A DNA stretch of 12,091 bases from Methanoregula sp. (GCA_030653335.1 JAURZP010000174.1:1-12091), one strand, 5' to 3'. Numbered from the stretch's first letter, positions 1-7,759 are shown. A program made the numbers and translations. Notes: generated by a model not told the origin, from the sequence alone.

Positions 1-1458
1 CTGCTGCTGGCCACCCGAGAAGTTCTGTCCTTTGCGGGAAACACGGGCATCATACTGGTTCTGCTGGGCGGTGACAAAGGTATCTGCATCGGCAACCCGG
101 GCTGCGGCTTTTGCCTCATCATACGTGCTGTCAGGTCTGCCGAACCGGATGTTTTCTACAATCGTTCCCGAGAAGAGGAAAGCTTTCTGGAGGGCGACAG
201 AAACGATATTTCGTAGATCGTCCTGTGAGATCTCTTTGACATCCACACCGTCTATCAGGATCCGTCCGCTGGTGACATCATAGAACCGGGGAATCATCGC
301 GACAAGGGTTGATTTCCCGGACCCGTTTGCGCCTAAAAAGGCAACCGTCTGCCCGGGTTCGATGGTGAGATTGATGTTTTTCAAGGTATCAGTATCCCCT
401 TTTGGATCATACCGGAAATTGACATTCTCAAAGACGATTTTTCCTTCCACGTTCTCAATATTATAGTGCCGTGCGGTCTTGGAATCCTGAACCTCAGGGA
501 CCGTATCCCAAATCTGCTTTAAGCGTCCGGCAGAGGCTTCAGCAGATACGATCTGGGGCATGAGCATGGAGAGCTGCCACATCTGGGCGATGATGATGAA
601 CGTGTACTGGAAGAATGCCAGCATTGCACCGATCTTCACCGTCCCGTTGAGCACGAGCGGCGATCCATAAATAACGAGAAGAGCGGTGGCAAGACCCATG
701 ATGAAGAGGGCGGACGGGAGGGTGATCGCATTGGTGTGGAGCGGGTTGACGTTAGCCTGCCGGAACCCGTCATTGATCGAGAGGTATTTTTTATTCTCAT
801 AGTCCTGCCGGACAAATGCCTTGACCACCCGGATTCCTGCCATGTTCTCCTGGAGATCGTTATTGACCAGATCATACTTCTGCTGACGGATCCGGAACTG
901 CTTCTGCATAATGTTCATCGCATAGCCGAAGGTTGCTATCGAGAGGATGATGACGACTACGAGGATCCAGAGCAGCTGGGGGCTGGTGATTCCCACCAAG
1001 ACTAATGAGACGATGATGGCAAAAGGAGCCATCAGCAGGCACCGGAGGGCGAGCTGGACGCCGATGTTAATCTGGTAAACGTCACTCGTAAGCCGGGTCA
1101 GCAGCTCACCGGTTGCAGACTTATCGAGGTTGCCGAACGAGAAATTCTGGATCCGGGCAAAAATACCGTTTCGTACATAGTTACCTGTTGCTTCTGCAAT
1201 CCGGACTGCATAGACCGTGTTCGCCATACAGAATATGCCGGTGATGACGGCAAAGAGCGCAATTAAGATTGCATTTTGTATCGCCGCATCCATATTCTGT
1301 GCATCGTTGACGATGATCATTACCTGCATCGGGATAAAGATCATGAATGTAACATAGAGGAGAGCAAAGATCTGCGAGATTGCGATCGGTCTCCAGTGGC
1401 CACGGTAGATGACCATCATATACCGTAAATTTGGAAGGAAAACCACACTATCACCCAT
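1..1458 (-). CDS. ABC transporter, fused permease/ATPase half-transporter (partial, C-terminus beyond window)
   Basis: Exporter-type ABC protein (MsbA/MdlB-like): an N-terminal six-helix membrane domain (about residues 15-305) fused to an ATPase domain. Visible ATPase motifs are the A-loop Tyr350 (FRYDP), Walker A GANGSGKST at 376-384, the Q-loop Gln424 (in VALQKAFLFSGT) and the start of the ABC signature, NFSGGQ, at 479-484. The window cuts the gene two residues later, so Walker B, the D-loop and the H-loop lie outside; 486 of an expected 580-600 residues are present. The start chosen is the ATG at 1458-1456 (MGDSVVFLPNL); its ribosome binding site is weak (GGTCAG), and Met14/Met15 are alternatives. 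Such half-transporters work as homodimers, or as heterodimers with an adjacent paralogue, which would lie off the left edge. Substrate cannot be told from sequence; export of lipids, drugs or peptides is usual for the family. Confidence 0.95.
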   Translation of the reverse strand, partial: MGDSVVFLPNLRYMMVIYRGHWRPIAISQIFALLYVTFMIFIPMQVMIIVNDAQNMDAAIQNAILIALFAVITGIFCMANTVYAVRIAEATGNYVRNGIFARIQNFSFGNLDKSATGELLTRLTSDVYQINIGVQLALRCLLMAPFAIIVSLVLVGITSPQLLWILVVVIILSIATFGYAMNIMQKQFRIRQQKYDLVNNDLQENMAGIRVVKAFVRQDYENKKYLSINDGFRQANVNPLHTNAITLPSALFIMGLATALLVIYGSPLVLNGTVKIGAMLAFFQYTFIIIAQMWQLSMLMPQIVSAEASAGRLKQIWDTVPEVQDSKTARHYNIENVEGKIVFENVNFRYDPKGDTDTLKNINLTIEPGQTVAFLGANGSGKSTLVAMIPRFYDVTSGRILIDGVDVKEISQDDLRNIVSVALQKAFLFSGTIVENIRFGRPDSTYDEAKAAARVADADTFVTAQQNQYDARVSRKGQNFSGGQQQ

Positions 1459-1723
1459 CTGACCGGTGATCGGGTGATCAGGGGTCGGTGTTTGAGAAAA
1501 GGGGGACGGAGGGGACAAACATTTCTGATAGTTCTAAAAAAAGATTCATAGAATGAAACCACTACAAATCTTTTTACGAATGGGACTGTAAGGAAAGATC
1601 CAGGGGATCGGGTGAAAATCCCGTATGATCGTATCAATTTTTAAAAGCGGGGCCGTAGTGATACTTACGGGGGTAATATGTCCCGGTATGGTGTTACCCT
1701 CCGCTTTCCCCTGAGGTGAAAAT
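1459..1723. promoter_or_regulatory. Divergent promoter region between ABC transporter and HdeD-like gene
   Basis: A 265-base AT-rich spacer between two divergent genes, so it must hold both promoters. For the plus-strand gene the best TATA-like element is TTTTTAAAAG at 1638-1647, which would give a leader of about 55 bases; its ribosome binding site GAGGTGA is at 1713-1719, four bases before the ATG. For the minus-strand gene no single box stands out. A direct repeat GGTGATC/GGGTGATC lies at about 1466-1480, just upstream of the ABC start, and could bind a regulator, but this is speculative. Confidence 0.4.
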
Positions 1724-2278
1724 ATGGAAACAGAAATTATTACCAAACACGGGCTCCTCGTCAGAGGAGTCTTTGCACTCATCATCGGGATCCTTTGTTT
1801 CATCGTTCCGGTCAGTATAGAATGGGCAATCGCTTACCTGGTGGGGATCTTCCTGCTCGTAATCAGCATCGTTATGGGCGGCATCAGCATCTCTTCTGAC
1901 CATCCGCCTCTCCACCGGTGGAGTACGTTTCTCCTTTCGGTTATCGGGGCAATCATTGCAATCCTCATCTTTGTCTCACCGATCTGGCTTGTCGTTCTGA
2001 TGACATTCCTCGTGGCACTCTGGCTGATCGTGGCCGGGATCTCCGATGTGATCTTTGCTGCATCCATGAAAGGTGCACAGCACCGCTTCCTTCTCTGGAT
2101 TGCCGGTGTAATCGCGATAATCTTCGGCTTGCTTATCGCACTGGTGCCGTTCCCGACAAAGGGTGCGGTAGTTGTCGTCATCCTTATCGGGATTTTCGGC
2201 GTGATTTACGGTATTATCAGTATCGTTGCCGGTCTGCTCATGAAAAAGGATGAAGCTTTCATTGCAGTATCGGTATAA
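1724..2278 (+). CDS. HdeD-like / DUF308 family membrane protein
   Basis: A 184-residue, very hydrophobic protein with six predicted membrane helices (about 11-30, 34-52, 67-86, 88-110, 123-141, 147-171), short polar loops and a short charged end. The pattern of three helix pairs, with glycine-rich helices of the type RGVFALIIGIL and WIAGVIAIIFGLL near the starts of pairs, fits the HdeD/DUF308 family. E. coli HdeD is linked to acid resistance at high cell density; the role in archaea is not known and should not be carried over. The start ATG is preceded by a good ribosome binding site (GAGGTGA). The gene stands alone: the ABC gene upstream runs the other way and an oligo-T terminator follows four bases after the stop. 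Confidence 0.85.
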   Translation: METEIITKHGLLVRGVFALIIGILCFIVPVSIEWAIAYLVGIFLLVISIVMGGISISSDHPPLHRWSTFLLSVIGAIIAILIFVSPIWLVVLMTFLVALWLIVAGISDVIFAASMKGAQHRFLLWIAGVIAIIFGLLIALVPFPTKGAVVVVILIGIFGVIYGIISIVAGLLMKKDEAFIAVSV

Positions 2279-2297
2279 CCACTTTTTTTATTTTTCC
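2279..2297 (+). terminator. Oligo-T terminator after HdeD-like gene
   Basis: T7 at 2283-2289 and T5 at 2291-2295, beginning four bases after the stop codon and without a stable hairpin. This is typical of archaeal termination on U-runs. Confidence 0.65.
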
Positions 2298-2664
2298 GGG
2301 GACCGGGGGCACACTGCAGGGTCTTGGTTCGGATGAACGGACTGGCGCAAGCACGATAATGGACGTGACAAAAAGGGCATTTGCCGGGATAGTGCCGGTT
2401 GTACAGTCTTAACGGGTGGAGGAATGCCGCCTGGAAATGCGCCATAAAAAAATCAAATACACCTCAAAGAGGATTTTAAAAGGCTCAATTCCGTCGGATT
2501 TTCAGAACTGACTCTCATATCAGAATTTGAACGAGCCGGTTACTCCTCTTCCTGACCACAATCCTGGGACATAACGGCATCCAGTCATCTGCCGTGAAAA
2601 AATGAGTTGAGCAATCCCCGATACTGTAAAAACTGAATCCTTGGGAGTGGTCCCTTAAGACCCC
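2298..2664. other. Convergent intergenic spacer, no gene seen
   Basis: Spacer of about 370 bases between the 3' ends of the HdeD-like gene and the SulP gene. Reading frames here are short, overlap the flanking gene and have no recognisable protein features. A perfect 6-bp inverted repeat, ACGGCA/TGCCGT with a 10-base loop, lies at 2574-2595. Next to it, on the minus strand, is a T6 run (2602-2597) about 60 bases after the SulP stop, the likely terminator of that gene. A TATA-like TTTTAAAAGG near 2474-2483 has no gene behind it. Confidence 0.5.
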
Positions 2665-4365
2665 TCAGGTAATTTTTTGATAAGCAGCAATCATTTCATT
2701 GCGGGAACTGAATATGTGATCCTTTCCAACCAGTTCGATGAACATGTCCCGTTCCATTTGCTGCAAGACATGCTCTTCGAAGTTGCTCAGCATGAGCACG
2801 ATCCCCCGTTTCTGCAGTTCCCCGTGAATTTGTTTCAGCGTTTCGGAGCTGGAATAATCGATATCATTGATCGACATCCCCGATAAGCAGAGCCATTTTA
2901 ACGAGGGGCTGGCTTTTGTCACGATTCTGATAATCTCTTCGGTAAAGCGTCCATCGTTTGCATAATACAGGTTTGCCCCGAAACGGTACACTGCCAGTCC
3001 CGGTGCAGCTTGCCTGCCGGATTCGAGGGGAGATGATACCCAGTCTCCGTTTCGTGTAGGGATAAGGAGGGAATTCATGGGCTGGTAACTGTGGCGGAGA
3101 TGGGCAATAATGGAGAGCACGATCGCGAGCACGATCGCGAGCACGACACCCCACCCGACACTGATGAAAATTACGGTCAATGCTGTCAGGAGTGCCACAA
3201 TGAATTCTACCGGGCGGCGCTCATAGATTGTTTTCATGCCTTTGATATCGATGAGCCGTATCCCGATGGTGAACACAATAGTTGCCAGCACTGCACTGGG
3301 GAGATAAGACAGCGGCACTGTAAGGAAGAGCAGCACGATGATCACGATTCCAACGGTGACAACCTGTGCAAGCTGGGTTCTTCCCCCGGCACTATCTACC
3401 ATCTCGGTCTTTGTCGGGCTCCCGTTGACAACAAAAGAACCTGACATGCCGGCTGCCACGTTGGAAAGGCCGAGGCCGACGAGATCCACATTCTCATCAA
3501 ATTTTTCTGAGTATCGTAACGCGTATGCCCGCGATGTTGCTGCACTTTGGGTAAGAATTACAATGAAACAGGCAGCGGCAACGCCAAGGAGGTTGGGGAT
3601 CTGGTCGAGTGGCACGGCAGGAAATGCAATGGAGGGAAGACCCCCGGGCACATGGCCGATCGTTATGACCCCAAGGGTTGTAAGGTCCAGTGCCCAGCTT
3701 GCGATAATGGTCCCGATTACCATAAGAAGTGCCCAGGGTATTTTTTTCATAAACCTGTCTCCACCCATGATGATGATAAGAACCAGAATGGAAAGAATAA
3801 TCGTAACGCTGTTCATCAGGGGGACTTCTTTGACCATATGCGCTATCTGCAGGATTGGGTCGTGCACCTCTTTCGGTACGCCAAACATACCGGGAATCTG
3901 GCCCAGTGCAACCTGTATCCCAACACCGGTCAGGAACCCGATAAGGACCGAGCGGGAGAGGAAATCTGCAATAAAACCGAGTCTGAAGATACGCGAGAGG
4001 ATCAAAAATCCCGCTGCAAGCAGTGCCACCATTCCTGCAAGGGCAACATACTGGGGAGACCCGGGCAGGGCCATGGTCACCAGCGTTGTTGCAAGGATCG
4101 CTGCGGTAGCAGAATCCGCACCTACCACGAGGTGGCGTGAAGATCCGAAGATGGCAAATATCGCTACGGGGATCAGGATAGTATAGAGGCCGGCAACAAC
4201 CGGAATACCGGCAATTTTTGCGTACCCCAGGACTTCGGGAATTGCAAGTGCTGCAAGGGTAATTCCCGCAATGATGTCGAGCGGTACCTGGGATTTTTCT
4301 ATCGGAAGGATACCTTGAAGAAAGGGAAATTTTCCGGTCTTCTTTGTGGTTTCCTCATCTGGCAT
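2665..4365 (-). CDS. SulP family inorganic anion transporter with STAS domain
   Basis: A 566-residue membrane transporter of the SulP (SLC26-like) family. Residues 28-425 form the transport domain, with family hallmarks PEVLGYAKIAG at 43-53, FGSSRHLVVGADSATAA at 73-89 and GSFVVNGSPTKTEMVDSAGG at 309-328. Residues about 455-565 form a cytosolic STAS domain containing NDIDYSSSETL, the loop matching the phosphorylatable region of anti-sigma antagonists. Family members carry sulfate, bicarbonate or other anions, usually with H+ or Na+; the substrate is not fixed by these motifs. The length is normal. The ATG at 4365 has a ribosome binding site (GGGGTGA) five bases upstream. The gene appears to be monocistronic. 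A 12-base repeat copied 2.7 times (3115-3146) encodes AIVL repeats in the last membrane helix. Confidence 0.95.
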   Translation of the reverse strand: MPDEETTKKTGKFPFLQGILPIEKSQVPLDIIAGITLAALAIPEVLGYAKIAGIPVVAGLYTILIPVAIFAIFGSSRHLVVGADSATAAILATTLVTMALPGSPQYVALAGMVALLAAGFLILSRIFRLGFIADFLSRSVLIGFLTGVGIQVALGQIPGMFGVPKEVHDPILQIAHMVKEVPLMNSVTIILSILVLIIIMGGDRFMKKIPWALLMVIGTIIASWALDLTTLGVITIGHVPGGLPSIAFPAVPLDQIPNLLGVAAACFIVILTQSAATSRAYALRYSEKFDENVDLVGLGLSNVAAGMSGSFVVNGSPTKTEMVDSAGGRTQLAQVVTVGIVIIVLLFLTVPLSYLPSAVLATIVFTIGIRLIDIKGMKTIYERRPVEFIVALLTALTVIFISVGWGVVLAIVLAIVLSIIAHLRHSYQPMNSLLIPTRNGDWVSSPLESGRQAAPGLAVYRFGANLYYANDGRFTEEIIRIVTKASPSLKWLCLSGMSINDIDYSSSETLKQIHGELQKRGIVLMLSNFEEHVLQQMERDMFIELVGKDHIFSSRNEMIAAYQKIT

Positions 4366-4688
4366 GTTTCACCCCGAACTCTTTTCCTGCCCTTTGGGAA
4401 ATCTACCCGGCACTTCTCTTTAAAGGTGATTGAACGGGTGGATCTCAATCCGGTCTTTTAGTTCAATTGTTCCTGTAATGATGTATTTATTGGTACGTCT
4501 CTAATCGCTTTTTGCATCCGGGGAGAACACATACGGAAAAAATTGTTTTGTTGCGATTCAATAGAGCAGGGTTCTTACTTCTTTCTGATACTAAACGATA
4601 AGAGAAATGCCAGAAACAGCGGGATAAAAAAGGGGATGTGTGGGTGCCTCCCCTATTCTGCCGGCTCACCCTGTGGGTGTCCGGGAAA
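4366..4688 (-). promoter_or_regulatory. Spacer with SulP promoter and lipoprotein terminator; no gene
   Basis: Spacer of 323 bases between two minus-strand genes. At the SulP side the best TATA-like element is CTTTAAAG at 4425-4418, which would start transcription near 4395 and give a leader of about 30 bases; AATAAATA at about 4483-4490 is an alternative. At the lipoprotein side an inverted repeat, GGGGA/TCCCC with a 12-base loop (4653-4632), is followed by T6 (4631-4626), about 35 bases after the lipoprotein stop, and probably ends that transcript. Small frames across the spacer lack protein-like features. Confidence 0.5.
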
Positions 4689-5477
4689 TTATTGTATTCC
4701 TTTATCCGGCATTACCGGTCCGGGTCCCATGTGGGGAATGGCGGGGACAGGGCTGATCGATGCAGACCAGGCTCCGGGATTCTTTTTCATGAGCGCGTTC
4801 AGGTAATAATTACCGGATTCCGTTATGTACACGAACAGGAATGGATGGGGTGAGCCCTCTCCAAAGCCCGGCTGGACATATGTGTTATTGGCATCCATAA
4901 GGTAACTCCCGTTTGCGTAATGGAGGAAATACAAAGGAGAAGAGATGCCCGTCTCATTTCTCGTAAAGAAATACTGCCCTTTTTCTAAGTAGAAGAACGG
5001 TGTTACCTGCGTGCCTGAACCGGACAGGTTTACCGGAACCTTCAGAGAAGTTTTTTGATCAGCCCGGGTTAGCTGTGCAGTCCATGACCCGTTGCTGGTA
5101 ATATTCACTGAGTATACCCCCGTTTTTAGTACCGGCCCGAAGGTGAGCGAACCGGAGAATGGGCCGGTTGTAGAGAGTTCAGTTTCTTCGTAATCCTCAA
5201 ATCCACTGATATGAAAAACCATGTTTTGCGGACCCTCTGTCTTGAAAGAGAGGATGAAGGTGCTGGGATCCAGCGTGAGTGAGGCGTTCGGCTGGATATT
5301 TGAGAGTTCAGCAAGAACCGTTCCGGCTGCCGGAACTCCGGGTGCCGGGGAGACTGGAGCAGTTGCCGGTGTACTTGCCGGAGTGCCGGTAGTTGAAGGG
5401 GCGACCGGCTGCTGGGTGCACCCGCTACTCACGATACAAATCACAAGGATAAGGGCAATACTGAACCATCGTTTCAT
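4689..5477 (-). CDS. Secreted lipoprotein of unknown function, two similar beta-rich halves
   Basis: A 262-residue exported protein. Residues 1-20 form a lipoprotein signal peptide (MKRW, a hydrophobic core, then lipobox SSGC with the lipidated Cys20). Residues 21-53 are a Thr/Pro/Ala linker that would hold the domain away from the membrane, as in many archaeal surface proteins. Residues about 55-262 are beta-rich with seven Asn-x-Ser/Thr sites (such as NAS, NIT, NGS, NLS, NET, NNT), consistent with N-glycosylation outside the cell. Two halves end alike: GVYSVNITSNGSWTAQLT (about 117-134) and GNYYLNALMKKNPGAWSASIS (about 222-242), suggesting a duplicated beta-sandwich domain. I do not recognise the family; binding or surface-structure roles are possible. 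The ATG at 5477 has no clear ribosome binding site, so the mRNA may have a very short leader. Confidence 0.85.
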   Translation of the reverse strand: MKRWFSIALILVICIVSSGCTQQPVAPSTTGTPASTPATAPVSPAPGVPAAGTVLAELSNIQPNASLTLDPSTFILSFKTEGPQNMVFHISGFEDYEETELSTTGPFSGSLTFGPVLKTGVYSVNITSNGSWTAQLTRADQKTSLKVPVNLSGSGTQVTPFFYLEKGQYFFTRNETGISSPLYFLHYANGSYLMDANNTYVQPGFGEGSPHPFLFVYITESGNYYLNALMKKNPGAWSASISPVPAIPHMGPGPVMPDKGIQ

Positions 5478-5510
5478 ATTATTACTGGTGCGAGATCTTC
5501 CTTAATGTTA

Positions 5511-5520
5511 CTTAAAAAAA
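5511..5520 (-). promoter_or_regulatory. Putative TATA box of lipoprotein gene
   Basis: TTTTTTTAAG on the minus strand, centred about 38 bases before the ATG at 5477. Transcription would start near 5489, giving a leader of only about 12 bases, which agrees with the lack of a ribosome binding site. Confidence 0.4.
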
Positions 5521-5656
5521 CCCGGTACCAAAAGAGCAATCACCGGTATATCTGCCGGGCGTACGATCCGTGTCTTCATGGAAGATGATGGACTTTTTTA
5601 AAAGTGAGGAAAATGGCAGATGAGACGGATACCAAAAGAAAGCAGAGAAATTTATA

Positions 5657-5681
5657 GCCTGTTCAGGCATTAAAAAAAAAG
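5657..5681 (-). terminator. Oligo-T run and palindrome after FUSC-like gene
   Basis: On the minus strand a T9 run (5680-5672) begins 11 bases after the FUSC-like stop. Just beyond it is the inverted repeat GCCTG-TT-CAGGC at 5657-5668. The T-run comes before the palindrome, so this is a U-run archaeal terminator; the palindrome may be unrelated. Confidence 0.6.
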
Positions 5682-5690
5682 GATTCTGCC

Positions 5691-6212
5691 TTAGACCGTT
5701 TGATCCCTTGCATGGGGCAGGAGCCTGACTACCAGAATCGCAATCGCGCTGCCAATAATTACTTCAGAGAACCGGAGACCGGCGTTCATCAAAGGTGAGA
5801 GTTCCGGATTGATATGGGAAAAGAACAGGATCACTGCCACTGTGAGAGCAGCAGGAGTGGAATAATCCGGCCGGTCAATGGTCTGGCACAAAAACACCGC
5901 AATGCCCATTAAGAGCACCATTCCGATTGGATTGAATGGCAGGAATTTTAAATAAACAAGCGACAATATCGCCCCGGCAAGACCGCCAAGGATCTGGAAC
6001 CGGGCCCTCTCTACCGTACTTATCCAGTTCTCCTGCATCACCGATACACCTACGATCACTGCCCAGAGTGCTCCTATTGGGGCAAACGTGGAAGTAATGT
6101 GTAAAGTGCCGGTAAGATAATAGGCCCCGAAATATGCCAGCAGGGAAACGAGTACATAGTGGAGAGCCGTACGGGCAGAACGAGAGATCTTATGATTAAA
6201 CGCAGTTTTCAT
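5691..6212 (-). CDS. FUSC-like (aromatic acid exporter-type) small membrane protein
   Basis: A 173-residue membrane protein with about five to six helices. The segment APIGALWAVIVGVSVMQE (about 44-61), followed by a charged stretch and RFQILGGLAGAILS (about 71-84), is the pattern of the FUSC/aromatic acid exporter family, where one module has WAVI-type helices followed by R-x-x-G-T/G-x-x-G. The end, RFSEVIIGSAIAILVVRLLP (about 147-166), also fits the last helix of that module. Full exporters have two modules plus soluble domains; this protein is a single module and might act as a multimer. Substrate unknown. The ATG has a strong ribosome binding site (AAGGAG, eight bases upstream). It is transcribed alone, divergent from the six-gene operon. 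Confidence 0.8.
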   Translation of the reverse strand: MKTAFNHKISRSARTALHYVLVSLLAYFGAYYLTGTLHITSTFAPIGALWAVIVGVSVMQENWISTVERARFQILGGLAGAILSLVYLKFLPFNPIGMVLLMGIAVFLCQTIDRPDYSTPAALTVAVILFFSHINPELSPLMNAGLRFSEVIIGSAIAILVVRLLPHARDQTV

Positions 6213-6252
6213 TTCCCGTTCTCCTTATTCCTGTTAAAAAAATGTCTGCGGA

Positions 6253-6260
6253 GATATACA
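6253..6260 (-). promoter_or_regulatory. Putative TATA box of FUSC-like gene
   Basis: TGTATATC on the minus strand, about 45 bases before the ATG at 6212. It would start transcription near 6231, just upstream of the AAGGAG site at 6226-6221. Confidence 0.5.
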
Positions 6261-6466
6261 TTGTTTACCTCATGGCTGATAGAAGTGAGCAGGCTGATCA
6301 TTTTTTCACTTTGAAATCAACGTCCCATCTTCAGTGCGATACCCTGCAAAGAGCGTCTGTAAGGATCATTTCAGGCAAACCGGACTTCTTTTACTACACC
6401 CCTGAAGTCTGCTCTTTTTCATAACGGAATATGAAGCCATGTTCATGAGTCAACGCCTAATCAGGA

Positions 6467-6477
6467 AGATATTTACC
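6467..6477 (+). promoter_or_regulatory. Putative promoter of the six-gene operon
   Basis: AGATATTTACC is the best TATA-like element upstream of the operon, centred about 28 bases before the ATG at 6501. At that distance the transcript would start at or just before the ATG, making the first gene leaderless. This would explain why only a weak AGGT (6489-6492) is present. The rest of the divergent spacer (6261-6466) holds no convincing gene. Confidence 0.4.
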
Positions 6478-6500
6478 TTTTCAAAGATAGGTTATCCACT

Positions 6501-7010
6501 ATGAAAGATGTAAGGTTAACCATCAAGAAACGGGCATTCCCAAGCCAGGGACGAGTGCGCCTCAATCTCGCGCATCTGCCCGAACTGGGAATCCATGAAG
6601 GGGATCACGTAGATCTGGTCAACGAAACCACAAAAAAATCCGTCACTGCTACAGTAATTGCCGATACTATGGTAAGGGAAGGTCATGTAAGGGTGAGTGA
6701 AGAGGACTTAAAGACGATTGGTCTTAATGATGACGATGACGTCCTTGTCAGAAAAACCCCGCCGCTTCAGGAAAAGATAAAAAAGGTGGCATCAGATGCC
6801 AGCAAATCGCTCTCAAAGAGTGTTGACAAACTCGACGAGACGGTGAAAAAGACTACAGTGGATGTAAAGGCAGGCGCAGCAAAAACTGCCGACACCGTGA
6901 AAAAAGAGACCAAGAAAGCCACTGATACAGTTGGAAAAGCTGCGGCAAAAACGGTCAAAGAAGTGAAAAAAACGGTAAAGAAGGCAACCAGTCCTAAAGA
7001 TGAACTGTAG
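6501..7010 (+). CDS. CDC48-N-like beta-barrel protein with lysine-rich tail (operon gene 1)
   Basis: A 169-residue soluble protein in two parts. Residues 1-86 resemble the N-terminal double-psi beta-barrel of archaeal CDC48/VAT: a GRVRLNLAHLPELGIHEGDHVDL stretch in shortened form (GRVRLNL at 17-23, ELGIHEGDHVDL at 28-39), then VTATVIAD (48-55), GHVRVSEEDLKTIGLNDDD (61-79) and VLVRK (81-85). In CDC48 this domain binds adaptors and substrates, but no ATPase follows here. Residues 87-169 are a low-complexity Lys/Ala/Thr/Val tail with repeating TVKK, KKAT and AAKT units, like histone H1, LEA or apolipoprotein-type amphipathic helices. The tail could bind nucleic acid, membrane or acidic partners; this is inference. 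The domain match is from pattern memory, not a search. First gene of the operon; 43 bases separate it from the next. Confidence 0.8.
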   Translation: MKDVRLTIKKRAFPSQGRVRLNLAHLPELGIHEGDHVDLVNETTKKSVTATVIADTMVREGHVRVSEEDLKTIGLNDDDDVLVRKTPPLQEKIKKVASDASKSLSKSVDKLDETVKKTTVDVKAGAAKTADTVKKETKKATDTVGKAAAKTVKEVKKTVKKATSPKDEL

Positions 7011-7053
7011 TTTTTAAAAAAAAACCTGAAAAAAAACAATGGGGTGAAACAAA

Positions 7054-7437
7054 ATGGCAACAGAAGCATTAATCACCGACACAGTTCTCATGGCAATCCT
7101 TGTTGTTCTTGCAATGGTGATCATCTATCTCATTATCCGGGAGATACGCATCATGAAGACTACAAACCGCACAATTGAGCTGGAACTGGAAAAGGACAAG
7201 CTCAAACTCTTAAAGCAGCACGAAGAGTCAAAGGTCTTCTTATTTTCCCGGCTCTCAACAGAGCAGACTGCTGAGATAAAAAATGTTGAAGATGACAACA
7301 CGAGCCTTGAAACGAACATCTATGCAAAGGAAAAACTTATTGAAACGCGGTTAAACCGGCTCGAAAACCTTGTAAAAACCAGAAAACTGGATAATCTTTT
7401 AGGAAATATTTCGGAACAGGAAACAAAGGTGAAATAA
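7054..7437 (+). CDS. Membrane-anchored coiled-coil protein (operon gene 2)
   Basis: A 127-residue protein of unrecognised family. Residues about 8-28 form one hydrophobic helix (VLMAILVVLAMVIIYLII), followed by basic residues (REIRIMK), which suggests the C-terminal part lies in the cytosol. Residues about 38-118 are highly charged and helical with heptad-like Leu/Ile spacing (ELELEKDKLKLLKQ; KEKLIETRLNRLENLV), so a coiled coil is likely. The start has a strong ribosome binding site (GGGGTGA, 7041-7047). The AT-rich 43-base gap before it contains TTTTTAAAAAAAAA, which might be a weak internal promoter or partial terminator. The next gene begins four bases after its stop, so translation is probably coupled. 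Inferred role: membrane anchor for the three paralogues that follow. Confidence 0.85.
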   Translation: MATEALITDTVLMAILVVLAMVIIYLIIREIRIMKTTNRTIELELEKDKLKLLKQHEESKVFLFSRLSTEQTAEIKNVEDDNTSLETNIYAKEKLIETRLNRLENLVKTRKLDNLLGNISEQETKVK

Positions 7438-7441
7438 AATC

Positions 7442-7759
7442 ATGAACCCGGTTATCAACCAGAATTTAAACCAGAACCCGACAGGAGGTTCGTTCTGGGA
7501 TCAGTTCTCCCATATCCCCGGTACGGTCGAATCCCGCATACCCACATTTGATAAATCGCTTGATGCATATTTTGACCGGAACTTTTCAGCTATCATCGAG
7601 GAATGGGATCTTGTAACCGACAGCGATCTCCACAAGCTGGAAACCCGGCTTGCAACCGTGAGCAATGAGATCAGCGGTCTTTATGCTGGAAAGATGAACA
7701 TTGAAGGTCGTGCAAAAAAGTTAGATGGCATGATCTCTTCACTGGAGAAGTCGTTATGA
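7442..7759 (+). CDS. YxDR-EW motif paralogue A (operon gene 3)
   Basis: A 105-residue soluble protein, first of three tandem paralogues. Residues 1-30 are Asn/Gln/Gly-rich and probably flexible. Residues 43-57 carry the shared motif Y-x-D-R-x5-I-E-E-W-x-L (YFDRNFSAIIEEWDL), followed by DLHKLETRL and a helix ending KKLDGMISSLEKSL that looks like a short coiled coil. I know no described family with this motif. The ribosome binding site GGTGA (7428-7432) lies inside the end of the previous gene, nine bases before the ATG. The stop overlaps the next start as ATGA. It lacks a signal peptide or membrane helix, so it is probably cytosolic and held near the membrane, if at all, by its partners. Confidence 0.85.
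   Translation: MNPVINQNLNQNPTGGSFWDQFSHIPGTVESRIPTFDKSLDAYFDRNFSAIIEEWDLVTDSDLHKLETRLATVSNEISGLYAGKMNIEGRAKKLDGMISSLEKSL

Noticed and set aside
2574..2595. 6-bp inverted repeat as a bacterial-type terminator for SulP
   Set aside because: On the minus strand the T-run comes before the inverted repeat, not after it, so it does not have the intrinsic-terminator layout; the T6 run alone is the likelier signal.
3338..4186. Long plus-strand open frame (282 codons) and another at 3547-4140 opposite the SulP gene
   Set aside because: Both lie wholly antisense to a well-supported SulP gene with clear family motifs; their translations are rich in Arg, Thr, Pro and Cys/His without recognisable domains.
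6242..6424. Small plus-strand frame of 60 codons in the divergent spacer
   Set aside because: It has no ribosome binding site, overlaps the probable promoter of the FUSC-like gene and has no recognisable features. A real small protein cannot be fully excluded.
6999..7010. C-terminal KDEL of operon gene 1, like the eukaryotic ER retrieval signal
   Set aside because: Archaea have no endoplasmic reticulum, and the protein has no signal peptide; four residues at the end of a Lys-rich tail can match by chance.
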